A stretch of 64,000 nucleotides of DNA from Nitrobacter sp039808345 (GCF_047824785.1 NZ_CP181167.1:434001-498000); one strand, 5' to 3'. Positions 8,767-19,847 are shown, numbered from the stretch's first letter. Notes: generated by a model not told the origin, from the sequence alone. Numbers and translations: made by a program.

Positions 8767-9324
8767 ATGATCAATAAATTTATTGGTGCGGTTCTTGGCA
8801 CCTGCCTGGTTTTACTGGTGATGAATTTAGTCGCGCGGGCGATATTCGCGCCGGCTGTGCCTGCGAAGCCTGGTTATAAAATCGACGTCAAGGAAGAGCC
8901 GGCGGCTGTTCAGAAGGACGACAAGCCGGCGGCCGCGAGCAAGCCTGCGGCCACGGGTAAGGAAGCCGACGTCGCGTCAGCGGTGTCGCTGGGGAAGAGG
9001 CTGCAAGCCGCTTCGGCCGAGAACGGCGCCGTCGTCGCCAAGAAATGCGCCGCATGCCATACCTTCGAGAAGGGCGGACCGAACCGTGTCGGTCCTAACC
9101 TTTACGGCATCGTCGGCGAGCCGCGCGGCCAGGGTCATGACTTCAATTTCTCGGCGGCCATGAAGGCCAAGGGCGGCACCTGGACGCTTGATGAACTGGA
9201 CAAGTTTCTGGCCAGCCCCAAGGAATACATCCCGGGGACGGCGATGTCTTTCGCCGGCGTTCCGAAGGACACCGACCGCGCCGATCTCATCGCCTATCTG
9301 CGCAAGAATTCCGACAAGCCCTAG
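8767..9324 (+). CDS. cycM: Membrane-anchored cytochrome c, CycM type
   Basis: A 185-residue class I cytochrome c with an uncleaved N-terminal anchor (FIGAVLGTCLVLLVMNLVA), then an Ala/Lys/Pro-rich periplasmic linker (~40-75) and a heme domain. The heme-binding CAACH lies in KKCAACHTFEKGG, and the axial methionine is in PGTAMSFAG. In Bradyrhizobium, CycM shuttles electrons from the bc1 complex to aa3 oxidase, and the same role is inferred here. Start ATG 8767 places the anchor at the N terminus; the frame is open to 8590, but that stretch lacks family character. Its apo-form would be a substrate of the Ccm system at 38160-41250. Confidence 0.9.
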   Translation: MINKFIGAVLGTCLVLLVMNLVARAIFAPAVPAKPGYKIDVKEEPAAVQKDDKPAAASKPAATGKEADVASAVSLGKRLQAASAENGAVVAKKCAACHTFEKGGPNRVGPNLYGIVGEPRGQGHDFNFSAAMKAKGGTWTLDELDKFLASPKEYIPGTAMSFAGVPKDTDRADLIAYLRKNSDKP

Positions 9325-9384
9325 GTGTCTGGTCCCGGAGTGTGAGGGAATCAGCCAAGCTGCCCCTTCATTCCGGGGGGGGTC

Positions 9385-9560
9385 ATGGGACAGATACTTC
9401 ACGGCAGCGTCACGACCACGCACGCCATCCGAGCAGCGATACAGCGATCGAAGGCTCCGCTCAAAAAGAGTTAGCGGCGCAGCATGGTCTTAATCCGAAG
9501 ACCGTCGCCAGCGGTTGGCGAGAAGTTGCCAAACCCGCTCATTTCGCCGGTTGTCCCCGC
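9385..9560 (+). pseudogene. IS481-type transposase N-terminal fragment, frameshifted
   Basis: ATG at 9385 opens MGQILHGSVTTTHAIRAAIQ, the N terminus I recognise from IS481-like transposases. It stops within 30 codons (LKKS, stop). In the +1/-1 frame the continuation ELAAQHGLNPKTVA (the helix-turn-helix) follows directly, so an indel in or near the CAAAAAGA run split the gene. Nothing of the DDE catalytic domain remains downstream, and a palindromic repeat remnant follows at 9656. It is a dead remnant, with no ends detectable by eye. Confidence 0.65.
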
Positions 9561-9655
9561 TTGATCGGCGGGTTTCGCCGCGCAAGTTCGAGAGATGGGG
9601 TGGCGTCATCCCCGAAAACCGACATAATCGGCCGGAACACTGCGCGCTTCAAGTT

Positions 9656-9682
9656 GCGCCCGCTTCGCTCGAAAACGCTATA
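9656..9682 (+). repeat. Partial module-C repeat
   Basis: GCTTCGCTCGAAAACGCTAT, the right half of the module-C palindrome found at 17477, 24545 and elsewhere. The left half is missing. It lies between the transposase remnant and the first yejA-like gene. Confidence 0.7.
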
Positions 9683-9714
9683 ACCCGCCCCGACAGTTCG
9701 CAGGAATATTCGCA

Positions 9715-11610
9715 TTGGCCTTCACACGACGACGACTTCTCCATGGCGGAGCCCTGATCGCGGCGGCGCCTGCAATCAAAGTCCTGACCGGCGCCTCATC
9801 GATCCAGGCTGCTCATGCGCAGGCCGGACCGGCCGGCCTGAAATGGCGACACGGGCTTTCGCTGTTCGGCGAGGTGAAATATCCGGAAGGCTTCAGGCAT
9901 TTCGATTACGTCAATCCGGACGCGCCCAAAGGCGGTCTGGTGCGGCAGATCGCGATCGGAACCTTCGACAACTTCAACCCTGTCGTGTCGGGGGTGAAGG
10001 GTTCGATCGCATCGGAAGTGCGGCTGATCTATGAAGCGCTGACGGCTCCGTCACTGGACGAGGTTTCAACGGAGTACGGCGCGCTGGCCGAGTCGGTCGG
10101 CTATCCCGATGATTTTTCCTTCGTAGTCTATCGGCTGCGGGCGCAGGCGAAGTGGCACGACGGCAAGCCGGTCACGCCCGACGACGTGATTTTCTCGCTC
10201 AACGTGCTGAAGAAGCATCATCCGTTCTACGGAGCCTATTACCGTCACATCACCAAGGTGGAGAAAACCGGCGAGCGGGATGTGACCTTCACCTTCGACG
10301 CGCCGGGCAACCGCGAACTGCCGCAGATCGTCGGGCAACTGATGGTGCTGCCGAAGCACTGGTGGGAAGGCACCGATGATGCGGGCAGGAAGCGCGATAT
10401 TTCCGCGACCACGCTGGAGCCGCCGCTCGGCAGCGGCCCCTACAGGATCAAGCGTTTCGACGCGGCGCGTTCGGTGACGCTCGAGCGGGTCAGGGATTAC
10501 TGGGGCCGCGATCTCAATTTCAGTATAGGCCACAATAATTTCGACGAACTGCGCTATGAGTATTTCCGCGACGGCACCGTCGCGCTGGAAGCCTTCAAGG
10601 GCGATCAGGTCGACTGGCGCACCGAAAACAGCGCCAAGAACTGGGCCACGGCTTACGATTTTCCGGCGGTGAAGGACGGCCGCGTCGTCCTCGAGGAATT
10701 TCCCAATCGCAACGCCGGCGTGATGCAGGCGTTCGCCCTCAACATCCGCCGCGACAAGTTCAAAGATCCTCGCGTGCGGCGGGCGCTGAACTTCGCGTTC
10801 AATTTCGAGGAAATGAACAAGCAGCTCTTCTACGGTCAGTACAAGCGCATCAATAGCTATTTCGAGGGTACCGAACTGGCATCAAGCGGTCTGCCCGAGG
10901 GCAAAGAGCTTGAGATCCTTGAAGCCGTTCGCGCCGAGGTGCCGGCCGAAGTATTCACCACGCCCTACAGCAATCCGGTCGGCGGCAACCCCGAGGCGGT
11001 CCGCAACAATCTGCGCGAGGGCATGAAGCTCTTCAAGGAAGCTGGATTTGAGGTGCGCAACCACAAGCTGGTGAACAGCAAAACCGGCGCGCCGTTCGAA
11101 CTGGAGTTGTTGTCGGAAGCGCCAAGCACCGAGCGCATCATGCTGTTCTACAAGCCGTCACTGGAGCGCATGGGCATTGCCGTCAGCGTTCGCACCGTCG
11201 ATTCGACTCAGTATGAGAACCGGATGAGAAGCTGGGACTTCGACGTCGTCGGCAATCTCTGGATCGAGTCGCTGTCACCCGGTAACGAGCAGAGGGAGTT
11301 CTGGGGCTCGCAGGCCGCGGACATGCCGGGCTCGCGCAATGTCGTCGGCATCAAGAATCCCGCCGTCGACAAGCTGATCGAGCGCGTGATATTCGCCAAG
11401 GACCGCGCCGACCTCGTGGCAGCCACCAAGGCGCTCGATCGCGTGCTGTTATGGAATCACTACGTGGTGCCGCAATTCACCTATCCGTTCCATCGCACGG
11501 CCCGCTGGGACCGCTTTGGCCGGCCGGAGAACATGCCGAAGTACGGGCTTTCCGCGTTTCCGACGCTGTGGTGGCATGATGCCGGCAAGGCGGCGGGCAA
11601 GCGATCTTGA
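9715..11610 (+). CDS. Extracellular solute-binding protein family 5 (YejA-like), copy 1
   Basis: A 631-residue periplasmic binding protein for an oligopeptide-type ABC importer. The N terminus is a twin-arginine signal (TRRRLLHGGALIAAAPA) ending near AHAQA. The mature protein has the SBP_bac_5 hallmarks HFDYVNPDAPKGG, LGSGPYRIKRFD and RVRRALNFAFNFEEMN. I accept the TTG start at 9715, with AGGA nine bases upstream, because it gives a compact Tat signal. It overlaps the next gene and heads the unit with yejB, yejE and yejF, which suggests uptake of peptides or microcin C-like compounds. The substrate is not shown by sequence. Confidence 0.92.
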   Translation: MAFTRRRLLHGGALIAAAPAIKVLTGASSIQAAHAQAGPAGLKWRHGLSLFGEVKYPEGFRHFDYVNPDAPKGGLVRQIAIGTFDNFNPVVSGVKGSIASEVRLIYEALTAPSLDEVSTEYGALAESVGYPDDFSFVVYRLRAQAKWHDGKPVTPDDVIFSLNVLKKHHPFYGAYYRHITKVEKTGERDVTFTFDAPGNRELPQIVGQLMVLPKHWWEGTDDAGRKRDISATTLEPPLGSGPYRIKRFDAARSVTLERVRDYWGRDLNFSIGHNNFDELRYEYFRDGTVALEAFKGDQVDWRTENSAKNWATAYDFPAVKDGRVVLEEFPNRNAGVMQAFALNIRRDKFKDPRVRRALNFAFNFEEMNKQLFYGQYKRINSYFEGTELASSGLPEGKELEILEAVRAEVPAEVFTTPYSNPVGGNPEAVRNNLREGMKLFKEAGFEVRNHKLVNSKTGAPFELELLSEAPSTERIMLFYKPSLERMGIAVSVRTVDSTQYENRMRSWDFDVVGNLWIESLSPGNEQREFWGSQAADMPGSRNVVGIKNPAVDKLIERVIFAKDRADLVAATKALDRVLLWNHYVVPQFTYPFHRTARWDRFGRPENMPKYGLSAFPTLWWHDAGKAAGKRS

Positions 11611-11618
11611 GGAGTTTC

Positions 11619-13523
11619 GTGAGGATAAGGCAGCCCAGCCGTCGGCAGGTGATCGGTCTCGGGGTCGGCGCGGCGGGCGCGGCATTGCTGCGACCGGTCG
11701 TCGCCGTGGCCGCGAACGGCGCGGCGACGGAGGCCCAAGGCAAATCACAAGGCGAATCTCATGGCATGTCGGCCTTCGGCGACCTGAAATATCCGGCTGA
11801 CTTCCACCACTTCGATTACGTCAATCCCGATGCGCCGAAGGGTGGACTGTTCGCGACCATTCCGTCGAGCCGCGCTTTCAATCAATCATTCCAGACCTTC
11901 AACTCGCTCAACGCCTTCATCCTGAAGGGCGACGGCGCGCAGGGCATGGGGATGACGTTCACGTCGCTGATGGCGCGCGCCGGTGACGAGCCTGATGCGA
12001 TGTATGGCCTGGCGGCGAAATCGGTGCGCATCTCGGCCGATGGCCTGACCTACCGCTTCACGATGCGGCCGGAGGCGCGGTTTCATGACGGGCAGAAACT
12101 GACCGCGCGCGATGCCGCTTTTTCCCTGATGATCCTGAAGACCAGGGGCCATCCGCTGATCACGCAGCAGGTGCGTGACATGGTGAAGGCGGAAGCACCT
12201 GATGATGCGACGCTCGTGGTTACCTTTGCGGCGAAGCGCGGTCGGGACGTGCCCTTGTTCGTCGCCAGCCTGCCGATCTTTTCGCAAGCCTATTACGCCG
12301 CGCGCCCGTTCGATGAATCGACGCTCGATGTTCCGCTCGGCAGCGGGCCGTACAAGGTCGGCCGCTTCGAGGCGAACCGCTTCATTGAGTTCGACCGCGT
12401 GAAGGACTGGTGGGGCGCGGACCTGCCGGTGTGCCGCGGCGCTTACAACTTCGACACAGTGCGATTCGATTTCTACCGCGACCGCGATGTGGCGTTCGAG
12501 GGCTTCACCGGCCGCAATTATCTGTACCGCGAGGAGTTCACCTCCCGCATCTGGAATACGCGCTATGATTTCCCGGCGATGACCGCCGGCCGCGTCAAGC
12601 GCGAGCAATTGCCGGACGAGACGCCGTCAGGCGCGCAGGGCTGGTTTATCAATACCCGGCGCGACAAGTTCAGGGATCCTCGCGTTCGCGAAGCGCTCGA
12701 CTGCGCTTTCGATTTCGAGTGGACCAATAAGTCCATCATGTACGGCGCCTATGTGCGGACGGTATCGCCCTTCCAGAACTCCGATCTGATGGCGAGCGGC
12801 CCGCCGTCGCCGGAGGAAGTGGCGTTGCTGGAGCCGTTCCGCGGCAAGGTGCCGGACGAGGTGTTCGGAATGCCGTTCGTGCCGCCTGTCTCGGACGGCT
12901 CGGGACAGGATCGCACGCTGTTGCGCAGGGCCGCGCAACTGCTCGACGAGGCAGGCTTTCATATCAAGGACAGGAAGCGGATGACCCCGCGGGGCGAGGT
13001 CTTTCGCCTCGAATTCCTGCTCGACGAGCCGGCCTTCCAGGCTCATCACATGCCCTATATCAAGAATCTCCAGACCCTCGGCATCGACGCCACGCTGCGG
13101 CTCGTCGACCCGGTTCAGGCGCGGTCGCGGCGGGACGACTTCGATTTCGACATGATCATCGAGCGTTTTAGCTTCTCGACCATTCCCGGCGATTCGCTGC
13201 GCCCCTTCTTTGCGTCGCGCGCGGCGGCGACCAAGGGCTCGAACAACCTCGCGGGCATCGCCGATCCCGCGATCGACACGCTGATGGAGCACGTCATCGC
13301 CGCCGATACCCGCGCCAGGCTCGTGTTCGCGGCGCGCGCGCTGGATCGCGTGATTCGCGCCGGTCGCTATTGGGTGCCGCAATGGTATTCGAACGTGCAC
13401 CGGCTGGCTTATTGGGATGTGTTCGGGCATCCGCCGGGCCTGCCGAAATATCTCGGCGTCATGGCGCCTGATATCTGGTGGTCGACGCAGGCCACACCGG
13501 CATCATCCGGGCAGGCGGGATAA
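11619..13523 (+). CDS. Extracellular solute-binding protein family 5 (YejA-like), copy 2
   Basis: A 634-residue paralogue of the upstream gene, sharing HFDYVNPDAPKGGL, LGSGPYKVGRFEANR and RDKFRDPRVREALD. A Tat-type start (PSRRQVIGLGVGAAGAALLRP) is followed by a low-complexity linker and the mature domain from about residue 50. I chose GTG 11619, which has GAGGAG six bases upstream overlapping the previous stop codon. A TTG at 11607 in the same frame would overlap the upstream gene by four bases. Tandem binding proteins feeding one permease suggest a broadened ligand range (inference). Confidence 0.92.
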   Translation: MRIRQPSRRQVIGLGVGAAGAALLRPVVAVAANGAATEAQGKSQGESHGMSAFGDLKYPADFHHFDYVNPDAPKGGLFATIPSSRAFNQSFQTFNSLNAFILKGDGAQGMGMTFTSLMARAGDEPDAMYGLAAKSVRISADGLTYRFTMRPEARFHDGQKLTARDAAFSLMILKTRGHPLITQQVRDMVKAEAPDDATLVVTFAAKRGRDVPLFVASLPIFSQAYYAARPFDESTLDVPLGSGPYKVGRFEANRFIEFDRVKDWWGADLPVCRGAYNFDTVRFDFYRDRDVAFEGFTGRNYLYREEFTSRIWNTRYDFPAMTAGRVKREQLPDETPSGAQGWFINTRRDKFRDPRVREALDCAFDFEWTNKSIMYGAYVRTVSPFQNSDLMASGPPSPEEVALLEPFRGKVPDEVFGMPFVPPVSDGSGQDRTLLRRAAQLLDEAGFHIKDRKRMTPRGEVFRLEFLLDEPAFQAHHMPYIKNLQTLGIDATLRLVDPVQARSRRDDFDFDMIIERFSFSTIPGDSLRPFFASRAAATKGSNNLAGIADPAIDTLMEHVIAADTRARLVFAARALDRVIRAGRYWVPQWYSNVHRLAYWDVFGHPPGLPKYLGVMAPDIWWSTQATPASSGQAG

Positions 13524-13525
13524 GC

Positions 13526-14635
13526 ATGAGCGCCTACATCGCCCGCCGCATTCTGCTGATGCTTCCCACATTGCTGGGCATTCTGTTCGTGTCGTTCGTC
13601 GTGGTGCAGTTCGCGCCCGGTGGTCCGGTCGAGCGGGTGATCGCGCAACTGAGCGGTTCGGATACCGGCGGAATGTCGCGGATTTCCGGCTCATCCGGCG
13701 GCGACTTCGGCGCGCGCGGTCAGGTCGGGGCGTCGTCCGACGCCGTCAATTCGAAGTACCGCGGCGCGCAGGGGCTTGATCCCGCTTTCATCAAGAGCCT
13801 TGAGCAGCAGTTCGGCTTCGACAAGCCGGCGCATGAACGCTTTCTGCTGATGGTGTGGAACTTCGCCCGCTTCGATTTCGGCAAGAGCTATTTCCGTGAC
13901 ACCACCGTGATCGAGCTGATCAAGGAGAAGCTGCCGGTCTCGATGTCGCTGGGCATCTGGATGACGCTGCTGACTTATCTGATCTCGATTCCGCTTGGCA
14001 TTCGCAAAGCCGTCAAGGACGGCTCGCAGTTCGACACCTGGACTTCGGGAGTCATCATCGTCGGTTTCGCAATTCCGGGATTTCTGTTCGCGATCCTTCT
14101 CATCATCCTGTTCGCGGGCGGATCGTTCTTCAGCATTTTCCCGTTGCGCGGCTTGACGTCGGACGGCTGGAACGAGTTTCCATGGTACTGGAAGATCATC
14201 GATTATTTCTGGCACCTCACGCTGCCCCTGATCTCGATGGCGCTCGGCGCCTTCGCCACCATGACGTTGCTGACCAAGAACTCGTTCCTTGACGAGATCC
14301 GCAAGCAGTATGTGATGACCGCGCGCGCCAAGGGCTGCAGCGAGCGGCAGGTGCTCTACAATCACGTCTTCCGCAACGCCATGCTGATCGTCATCGCCGG
14401 ATTTCCCGGCGCGTTCGTTCATGCCTTCTTTTCCGGATCGCTGTTGATCGAAACCATCTTCTCGCTCGACGGGCTTGGCCTGCTCGGGTTCGAGAGCGTG
14501 CTCAATCGCGACTATCCGGTTGTGTTCGGCACGCTCTATATCTTCTCGCTGGTCGGGCTGGTGGTGAACCTGATCTCCGATCTGACCTACATGTGGATCG
14601 ATCCGCGAATCGACTTCGAGGCGCGGGAGGTCTGA
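13526..14635 (+). CDS. yejB: ABC transporter permease YejB
   Basis: A 369-residue inner-membrane permease of the oligopeptide/microcin C class. The first membrane segment (RILLMLPTLLGILFVSFVVV) is followed by a long periplasmic loop (~35-105) and five more segments. The EAA-type coupling loop appears as RAKGCSERQVLYNHVFRNA. ATG 13526 lies two bases after the second binding-protein stop; the 48-base upstream extension of the frame overlaps that gene and is not needed. It pairs with YejE. Confidence 0.93.
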   Translation: MSAYIARRILLMLPTLLGILFVSFVVVQFAPGGPVERVIAQLSGSDTGGMSRISGSSGGDFGARGQVGASSDAVNSKYRGAQGLDPAFIKSLEQQFGFDKPAHERFLLMVWNFARFDFGKSYFRDTTVIELIKEKLPVSMSLGIWMTLLTYLISIPLGIRKAVKDGSQFDTWTSGVIIVGFAIPGFLFAILLIILFAGGSFFSIFPLRGLTSDGWNEFPWYWKIIDYFWHLTLPLISMALGAFATMTLLTKNSFLDEIRKQYVMTARAKGCSERQVLYNHVFRNAMLIVIAGFPGAFVHAFFSGSLLIETIFSLDGLGLLGFESVLNRDYPVVFGTLYIFSLVGLVVNLISDLTYMWIDPRIDFEAREV

Positions 14636-15813
14636 TGGCCATGACTTCGACAAAGCCCGTCGAAGCCGGGGTAACATCGCCGCTCGGCGAGGCGGCGCCG
14701 CCGTCGCGCCATCCGCTTGGCATGTCGCCGCTCAATCGCCGCCGCTGGCAGAATTTCAAAGCAAACCGGCGTGGCTACTGGTCGCTCTGGATATTCCTGA
14801 TTCTGTTCGTCGTCTCGTTGTTCGCCGAACTGATCGCCAACGATCGCCCGTTTCTGATCAGGTTCGATGGCCACCTTTATTTTCCGGCGTTTGTGACCTA
14901 TCCGGAAACCGCGTTCGGGGGCGATTTCGAAACCGCCGCCGATTATCGCGATCCCTATCTTCAGAAGCTGATCGCGGACAAGGGCGGCACCATCGTCTGG
15001 CCGCTCATTCGCTATTCCTACGATACCCATAACCTCGACCTGCCGACGCCGGCACCCTCCAAACCGACGTGGTTGCTGACCGAAGCCGAATGCAAGGACG
15101 TGGTGCAGCGAAAGAACGTCAGAGGTTGCCGGGATCTCGAATATAACTGGCTCGGGACCGACGATCAGGGCCGCGACGTGGTGGCGCGGCTGATCTATGG
15201 ATTCCGGATTTCGGTCCTGTTCGGACTGTGCCTGACCATCGTTTCGTCGGTGATCGGAATCGCGGCGGGCGGCGTGCAGGGCTATTTCGGCGGCTGGGTC
15301 GATCTCGGCTTCCAGCGCTTCATCGAGGTCTGGACCGCGATTCCCTCGCTCTATCTGCTCCTGATCCTCTCGTCGATCCTGGTGCCGGGTTTCTTCGTGC
15401 TGCTCGGCATCCTGCTGCTGTTCTCGTGGGTGTCGCTGGTCGGTCTGGTGCGCGCCGAATTCCTGCGTGGACGCAACTTCGAATACATTACCGCGGCGCG
15501 GGCGCTCGGCGTGTCGAATGCGACCATCATGTTCCGCCATCTTCTGCCGAACGCCATGGTCGCGACCATGACGTTCCTGCCGTTCATCGTGTCGTCGTCG
15601 GTGATGACCCTGACCGCGCTCGATTTTCTTGGCTTCGGATTGCCGCCGGGCTCGCCCTCGCTCGGCGAAATGCTGGCGCAGGGGAAAGCCAACGTGCAGG
15701 CGCCATGGCTTGGTTTCACCGGGTTTTTCTCGCTCGCGATCATGCTGTCGCTTCTGATCTTCATCGGTGAAGCCGTGCGTGACGCCTTCGACCCTCGCAA
15801 GACGTTCAGGTAA
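14635..15813 (+). CDS. yejE: ABC transporter permease YejE
   Basis: A 392-residue partner permease. A proline-rich cytoplasmic N terminus precedes the first membrane helix (YWSLWIFLILFVVSLFAEL). A large periplasmic insertion (~75-175) with EYNWLGTDDQGRDV is typical of YejE/OppC permeases. The coupling loop ARALGVSNATIMFRHLLPNA is clear. The start overlaps the yejB stop (TGATG), which suggests translational coupling. It forms the membrane channel with YejB, energised by YejF. Confidence 0.94.
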   Translation: MAMTSTKPVEAGVTSPLGEAAPPSRHPLGMSPLNRRRWQNFKANRRGYWSLWIFLILFVVSLFAELIANDRPFLIRFDGHLYFPAFVTYPETAFGGDFETAADYRDPYLQKLIADKGGTIVWPLIRYSYDTHNLDLPTPAPSKPTWLLTEAECKDVVQRKNVRGCRDLEYNWLGTDDQGRDVVARLIYGFRISVLFGLCLTIVSSVIGIAAGGVQGYFGGWVDLGFQRFIEVWTAIPSLYLLLILSSILVPGFFVLLGILLLFSWVSLVGLVRAEFLRGRNFEYITAARALGVSNATIMFRHLLPNAMVATMTFLPFIVSSSVMTLTALDFLGFGLPPGSPSLGEMLAQGKANVQAPWLGFTGFFSLAIMLSLLIFIGEAVRDAFDPRKTFR

Positions 15814-15821
15814 GGCACCGG

Positions 15822-17459
<1,638 letters not shown>

Positions 17460-17476
17460 TTGGAGTTTTTGATTTG

Positions 17477-17629
17477 ACGCGTTTTCTTCACGCGAACCGG
17501 ATTCCACTTCGCTCGAAAACGCTTTAGAGCGGCGGCCGGTCAAATGGAATCAGCGCCGCCGCTCCAGTTAATTGATTGAGCATCGGATTTATCCCGAAAC
17601 CGGTTCCCACTTTCGGGTCCGATGCTTTA
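17477..17629. repeat. Mosaic palindromic repeat (modules C, A-like, B)
   Basis: Module C (17477-17527, CGCGTTTTC to GAAAACGC), then an inverted pair GAGCGGCGG/CCGCCGCTC (17527-17564), then module B (17578-17629, GAGCATCGG to CCGATGC around CCGAAACCGG). The end of module B supplies the stop codon of the convergent NlpC/P60 gene. It lies between two convergent genes and may act as a bidirectional terminator. Confidence 0.8.
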
Positions 17630-18472
17630 GTCCAGCCGCTTCACGCAGGTGACGGCGCTGCCCGCGGATTCGATGCGGGCGACGGCGTCGTGAATGCCCT
17701 CGATCGCTGTCGCCATGTGATGAGCGTTGGCGTGGAGAAGCGTGGCCTCGTCCCGGACGACGGCGACGTGTCCTTTCCAGAACATCAGATCACCGCGCCG
17801 CGGCTGTTGCGCCTCCTGCGGAGACAGCGCGCGGCCCATGGCCGCTTCCTGCATGTCGCTGTCGCGCGGACATGCGATGCCGGATGCGTTGAGCGCCACC
17901 TGCACGAGGCCGGAGCAATCGATGCCGAGGCTGGTCTTGCCGCCCCACAGATACGGCGTTCCGACGAACATTTCGGCCACCGTGACGAAATCGGCGGCGG
18001 CATGATCGAGCGGGGCGAGATGGTTGGCGGGGATGTACAGACGATCATCAGTGACCGCGAAGCAGCCGTCGTGGCGCTGGACAGCGAGTCTTGCGCCGAG
18101 CGAGAACGTCGCCACCGGCGGCAGCTTGATCGACGGTCCGGGAAACGCAAACGTCCGCAAGGTGACGACCTTATGCGTCCGCGCCGCGCCGGGCCTGGCG
18201 AGCGCGCGGTCCGGGAGCCAGCCGACATAGCCGTCGCCGTTCAACTGGCCCCAGGCCCAGCCTTCGGCGCTGTGGTCGTAGATCGTGACCCGCTCGCCGC
18301 GCAGCGCCTGGGTCTGGAGCATCGCATCCGGCGCAGGCTCGCGCTGCAGGGGCGCCGCCGATTCGACGACTTCGTACTCCTCGCCGTCGGTGAAGCGCGC
18401 CGCATCGATCCGGCCTTCGAGATGGCGGGCGGCGACCTCGGGCCGGGCCGGTGTGAGTCGCGGATCATCCAT
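17627..18472 (-). CDS. NlpC/P60 peptidoglycan hydrolase with SH3b domain
   Basis: A 281-residue cysteine peptidase predicted to cut cell-wall peptides. The N-terminal half holds bacterial SH3-like regions (DHSAEGWAWGQLNGDGYVGWLPD). The C-terminal NlpC/P60 domain (~155-275) has the catalytic Cys in GIDCSGL, the His in WKGHVAVV and a third polar residue in LLHANAHH. No signal peptide is visible, as is common for this Dipeptidyl-peptidase VI-like class. It overlaps the aminopeptidase gene by eight bases, suggesting a murein-peptide recycling pair (inference). Confidence 0.9.
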   Translation of the reverse strand: MDDPRLTPARPEVAARHLEGRIDAARFTDGEEYEVVESAAPLQREPAPDAMLQTQALRGERVTIYDHSAEGWAWGQLNGDGYVGWLPDRALARPGAARTHKVVTLRTFAFPGPSIKLPPVATFSLGARLAVQRHDGCFAVTDDRLYIPANHLAPLDHAAADFVTVAEMFVGTPYLWGGKTSLGIDCSGLVQVALNASGIACPRDSDMQEAAMGRALSPQEAQQPRRGDLMFWKGHVAVVRDEATLLHANAHHMATAIEGIHDAVARIESAGSAVTCVKRLD

Positions 18473-19847
18473 AGCGTTCGCTCAGCAATCTGTAGATGGC
18501 GCGCGCGGCCTGGCATTCGCCGCCCTCGGGCCGCGCCGGTTTGGCTGACGGCGTCCAGCCGTAGATATCGACGTGAAGCCAGCTCGTTGCCGCCCCGACG
18601 AAACGTTGCAGGAACAGCGCGCATACGATCGAGCCCGCAAAGCCGCCGGATGGCGCATTGTTGATGTCGGCGACCTTGGAATCCAGCCAGGCATCGTAGG
18701 CCGGCCACAGCGGCATCCGCCACAACGGATCATTCTCGGTCTTCCCGCAGCGCGCGACATCGAGCGCAAGGTTTTCGTCGCTCGTATAGAACGGCGGCAA
18801 GTCCGGCCCGAGCGCCACGCGGGCCGCGCCGGTGAGTGTTCCGACATCGATCAGCAACTCCGGCGCTTCTTCGTCGGCCAAGGCGAGCGCGTCGGCGAGC
18901 ACCAGCCGGCCCTCGGCGTCGGTGTTGCCGATCTCCACGCTCAAGCCCTTGCGCGACGGAAAGATGTCGAGCGGCCGGAAGGCGTTGCCGGCCACAGAGT
19001 TCTCGACCGCCGGGATCAGCACGCGCAATCGCACTTTCAGCTTCGCGTCCATCACCATGAGCGCCAGAGCCAGCACGTTGGCCGCGCCGCCCATGTCCTT
19101 CTTCATGATCTGCATGCCGCTGGCCGTTTTGAGATCGACTCCGCCGGTGTCGAAGCAGACGCCTTTGCCGACCAGCGTGACCTTCGGATGGGTGGGGTCA
19201 CCCCAGGTGAAATCGATCAGGCGTGGCGCGCGCGGCGACGCCATGCCGACCGCATGGATCAGCGGAAAATTCCGCTGCCTCAGATCGTCGCCGACGACGC
19301 AGTTGAATTCCGCATCGAAACGCTGCGCGAGATCCTGGGCGGCAGCCGCAAGCTCCTCCGGTCCCATGCCGTTGGCGGGCGTATTGATCAGGTCGCGGGC
19401 GAGCGTCGCCGCTTCGGCCGTTCGCGAGATGGCCGCGATGTCGATGCCATCGGGCGGCACCAGCCGCGCCTTGGGCGCATCGGCCTTGCGGTAGCGATCG
19501 AAGCGGTAGCTGCCGAGCGCGAAGGCCAGCGCCGCGAGATGCATATCGAGCGCCGCGCCGGCGAAGCGGAAGGCGCCCGGCGGCAACAGTCCCGGCAGCT
19601 TGCCCACGAGAAAGGGATCGCGTGTCTGGTCCGGTTTCTCGCCAAGTCCGAAGAGGATGCAGGAGATGTCGCCGTTCGCTTCGGGTAGCGCGAGATACTG
19701 TCCGGACTTGGCCTGAAAGCCGTTCGCCTCGGCAAACCGGCGGGCGGAATCATCAAGGCTGGCGCCGTCGGCCTCCCAGGCCGCCCTGGACAGCAGGATG
19801 ATCGGAATAGCCTTCTCGGCCGGCGTGGTCGCAAACGCGGGATGCAT
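18465..19847 (-). CDS. Leucyl aminopeptidase family (M17) protein
   Basis: A 460-residue cytosolic metallo-aminopeptidase. The C-terminal catalytic domain carries the M17 signature NTDAEGRL, the metal/catalytic lysine region LVGKGVCFDTGGVDLK, and KKDMGGAAN. The N-terminal half is the variable M17 regulatory domain. It is slightly shorter than PepA and resembles the PepB/LAP-like second paralogue of rhizobia. Its stop codon overlaps the start of the NlpC/P60 gene. Upstream, about 146 bases separate it from the divergent tadD. Confidence 0.93.
   Translation of the reverse strand: MHPAFATTPAEKAIPIILLSRAAWEADGASLDDSARRFAEANGFQAKSGQYLALPEANGDISCILFGLGEKPDQTRDPFLVGKLPGLLPPGAFRFAGAALDMHLAALAFALGSYRFDRYRKADAPKARLVPPDGIDIAAISRTAEAATLARDLINTPANGMGPEELAAAAQDLAQRFDAEFNCVVGDDLRQRNFPLIHAVGMASPRAPRLIDFTWGDPTHPKVTLVGKGVCFDTGGVDLKTASGMQIMKKDMGGAANVLALALMVMDAKLKVRLRVLIPAVENSVAGNAFRPLDIFPSRKGLSVEIGNTDAEGRLVLADALALADEEAPELLIDVGTLTGAARVALGPDLPPFYTSDENLALDVARCGKTENDPLWRMPLWPAYDAWLDSKVADINNAPSGGFAGSIVCALFLQRFVGAATSWLHVDIYGWTPSAKPARPEGGECQAARAIYRLLSERYG

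Noticed and set aside
9342..9683. 113-codon ORF read as an intact protein
   Set aside because: Only its middle part (ELAAQHGLNPKTVA) is meaningful, as the shifted continuation of the transposase remnant starting at 9385; the rest is out-of-frame or repeat sequence.
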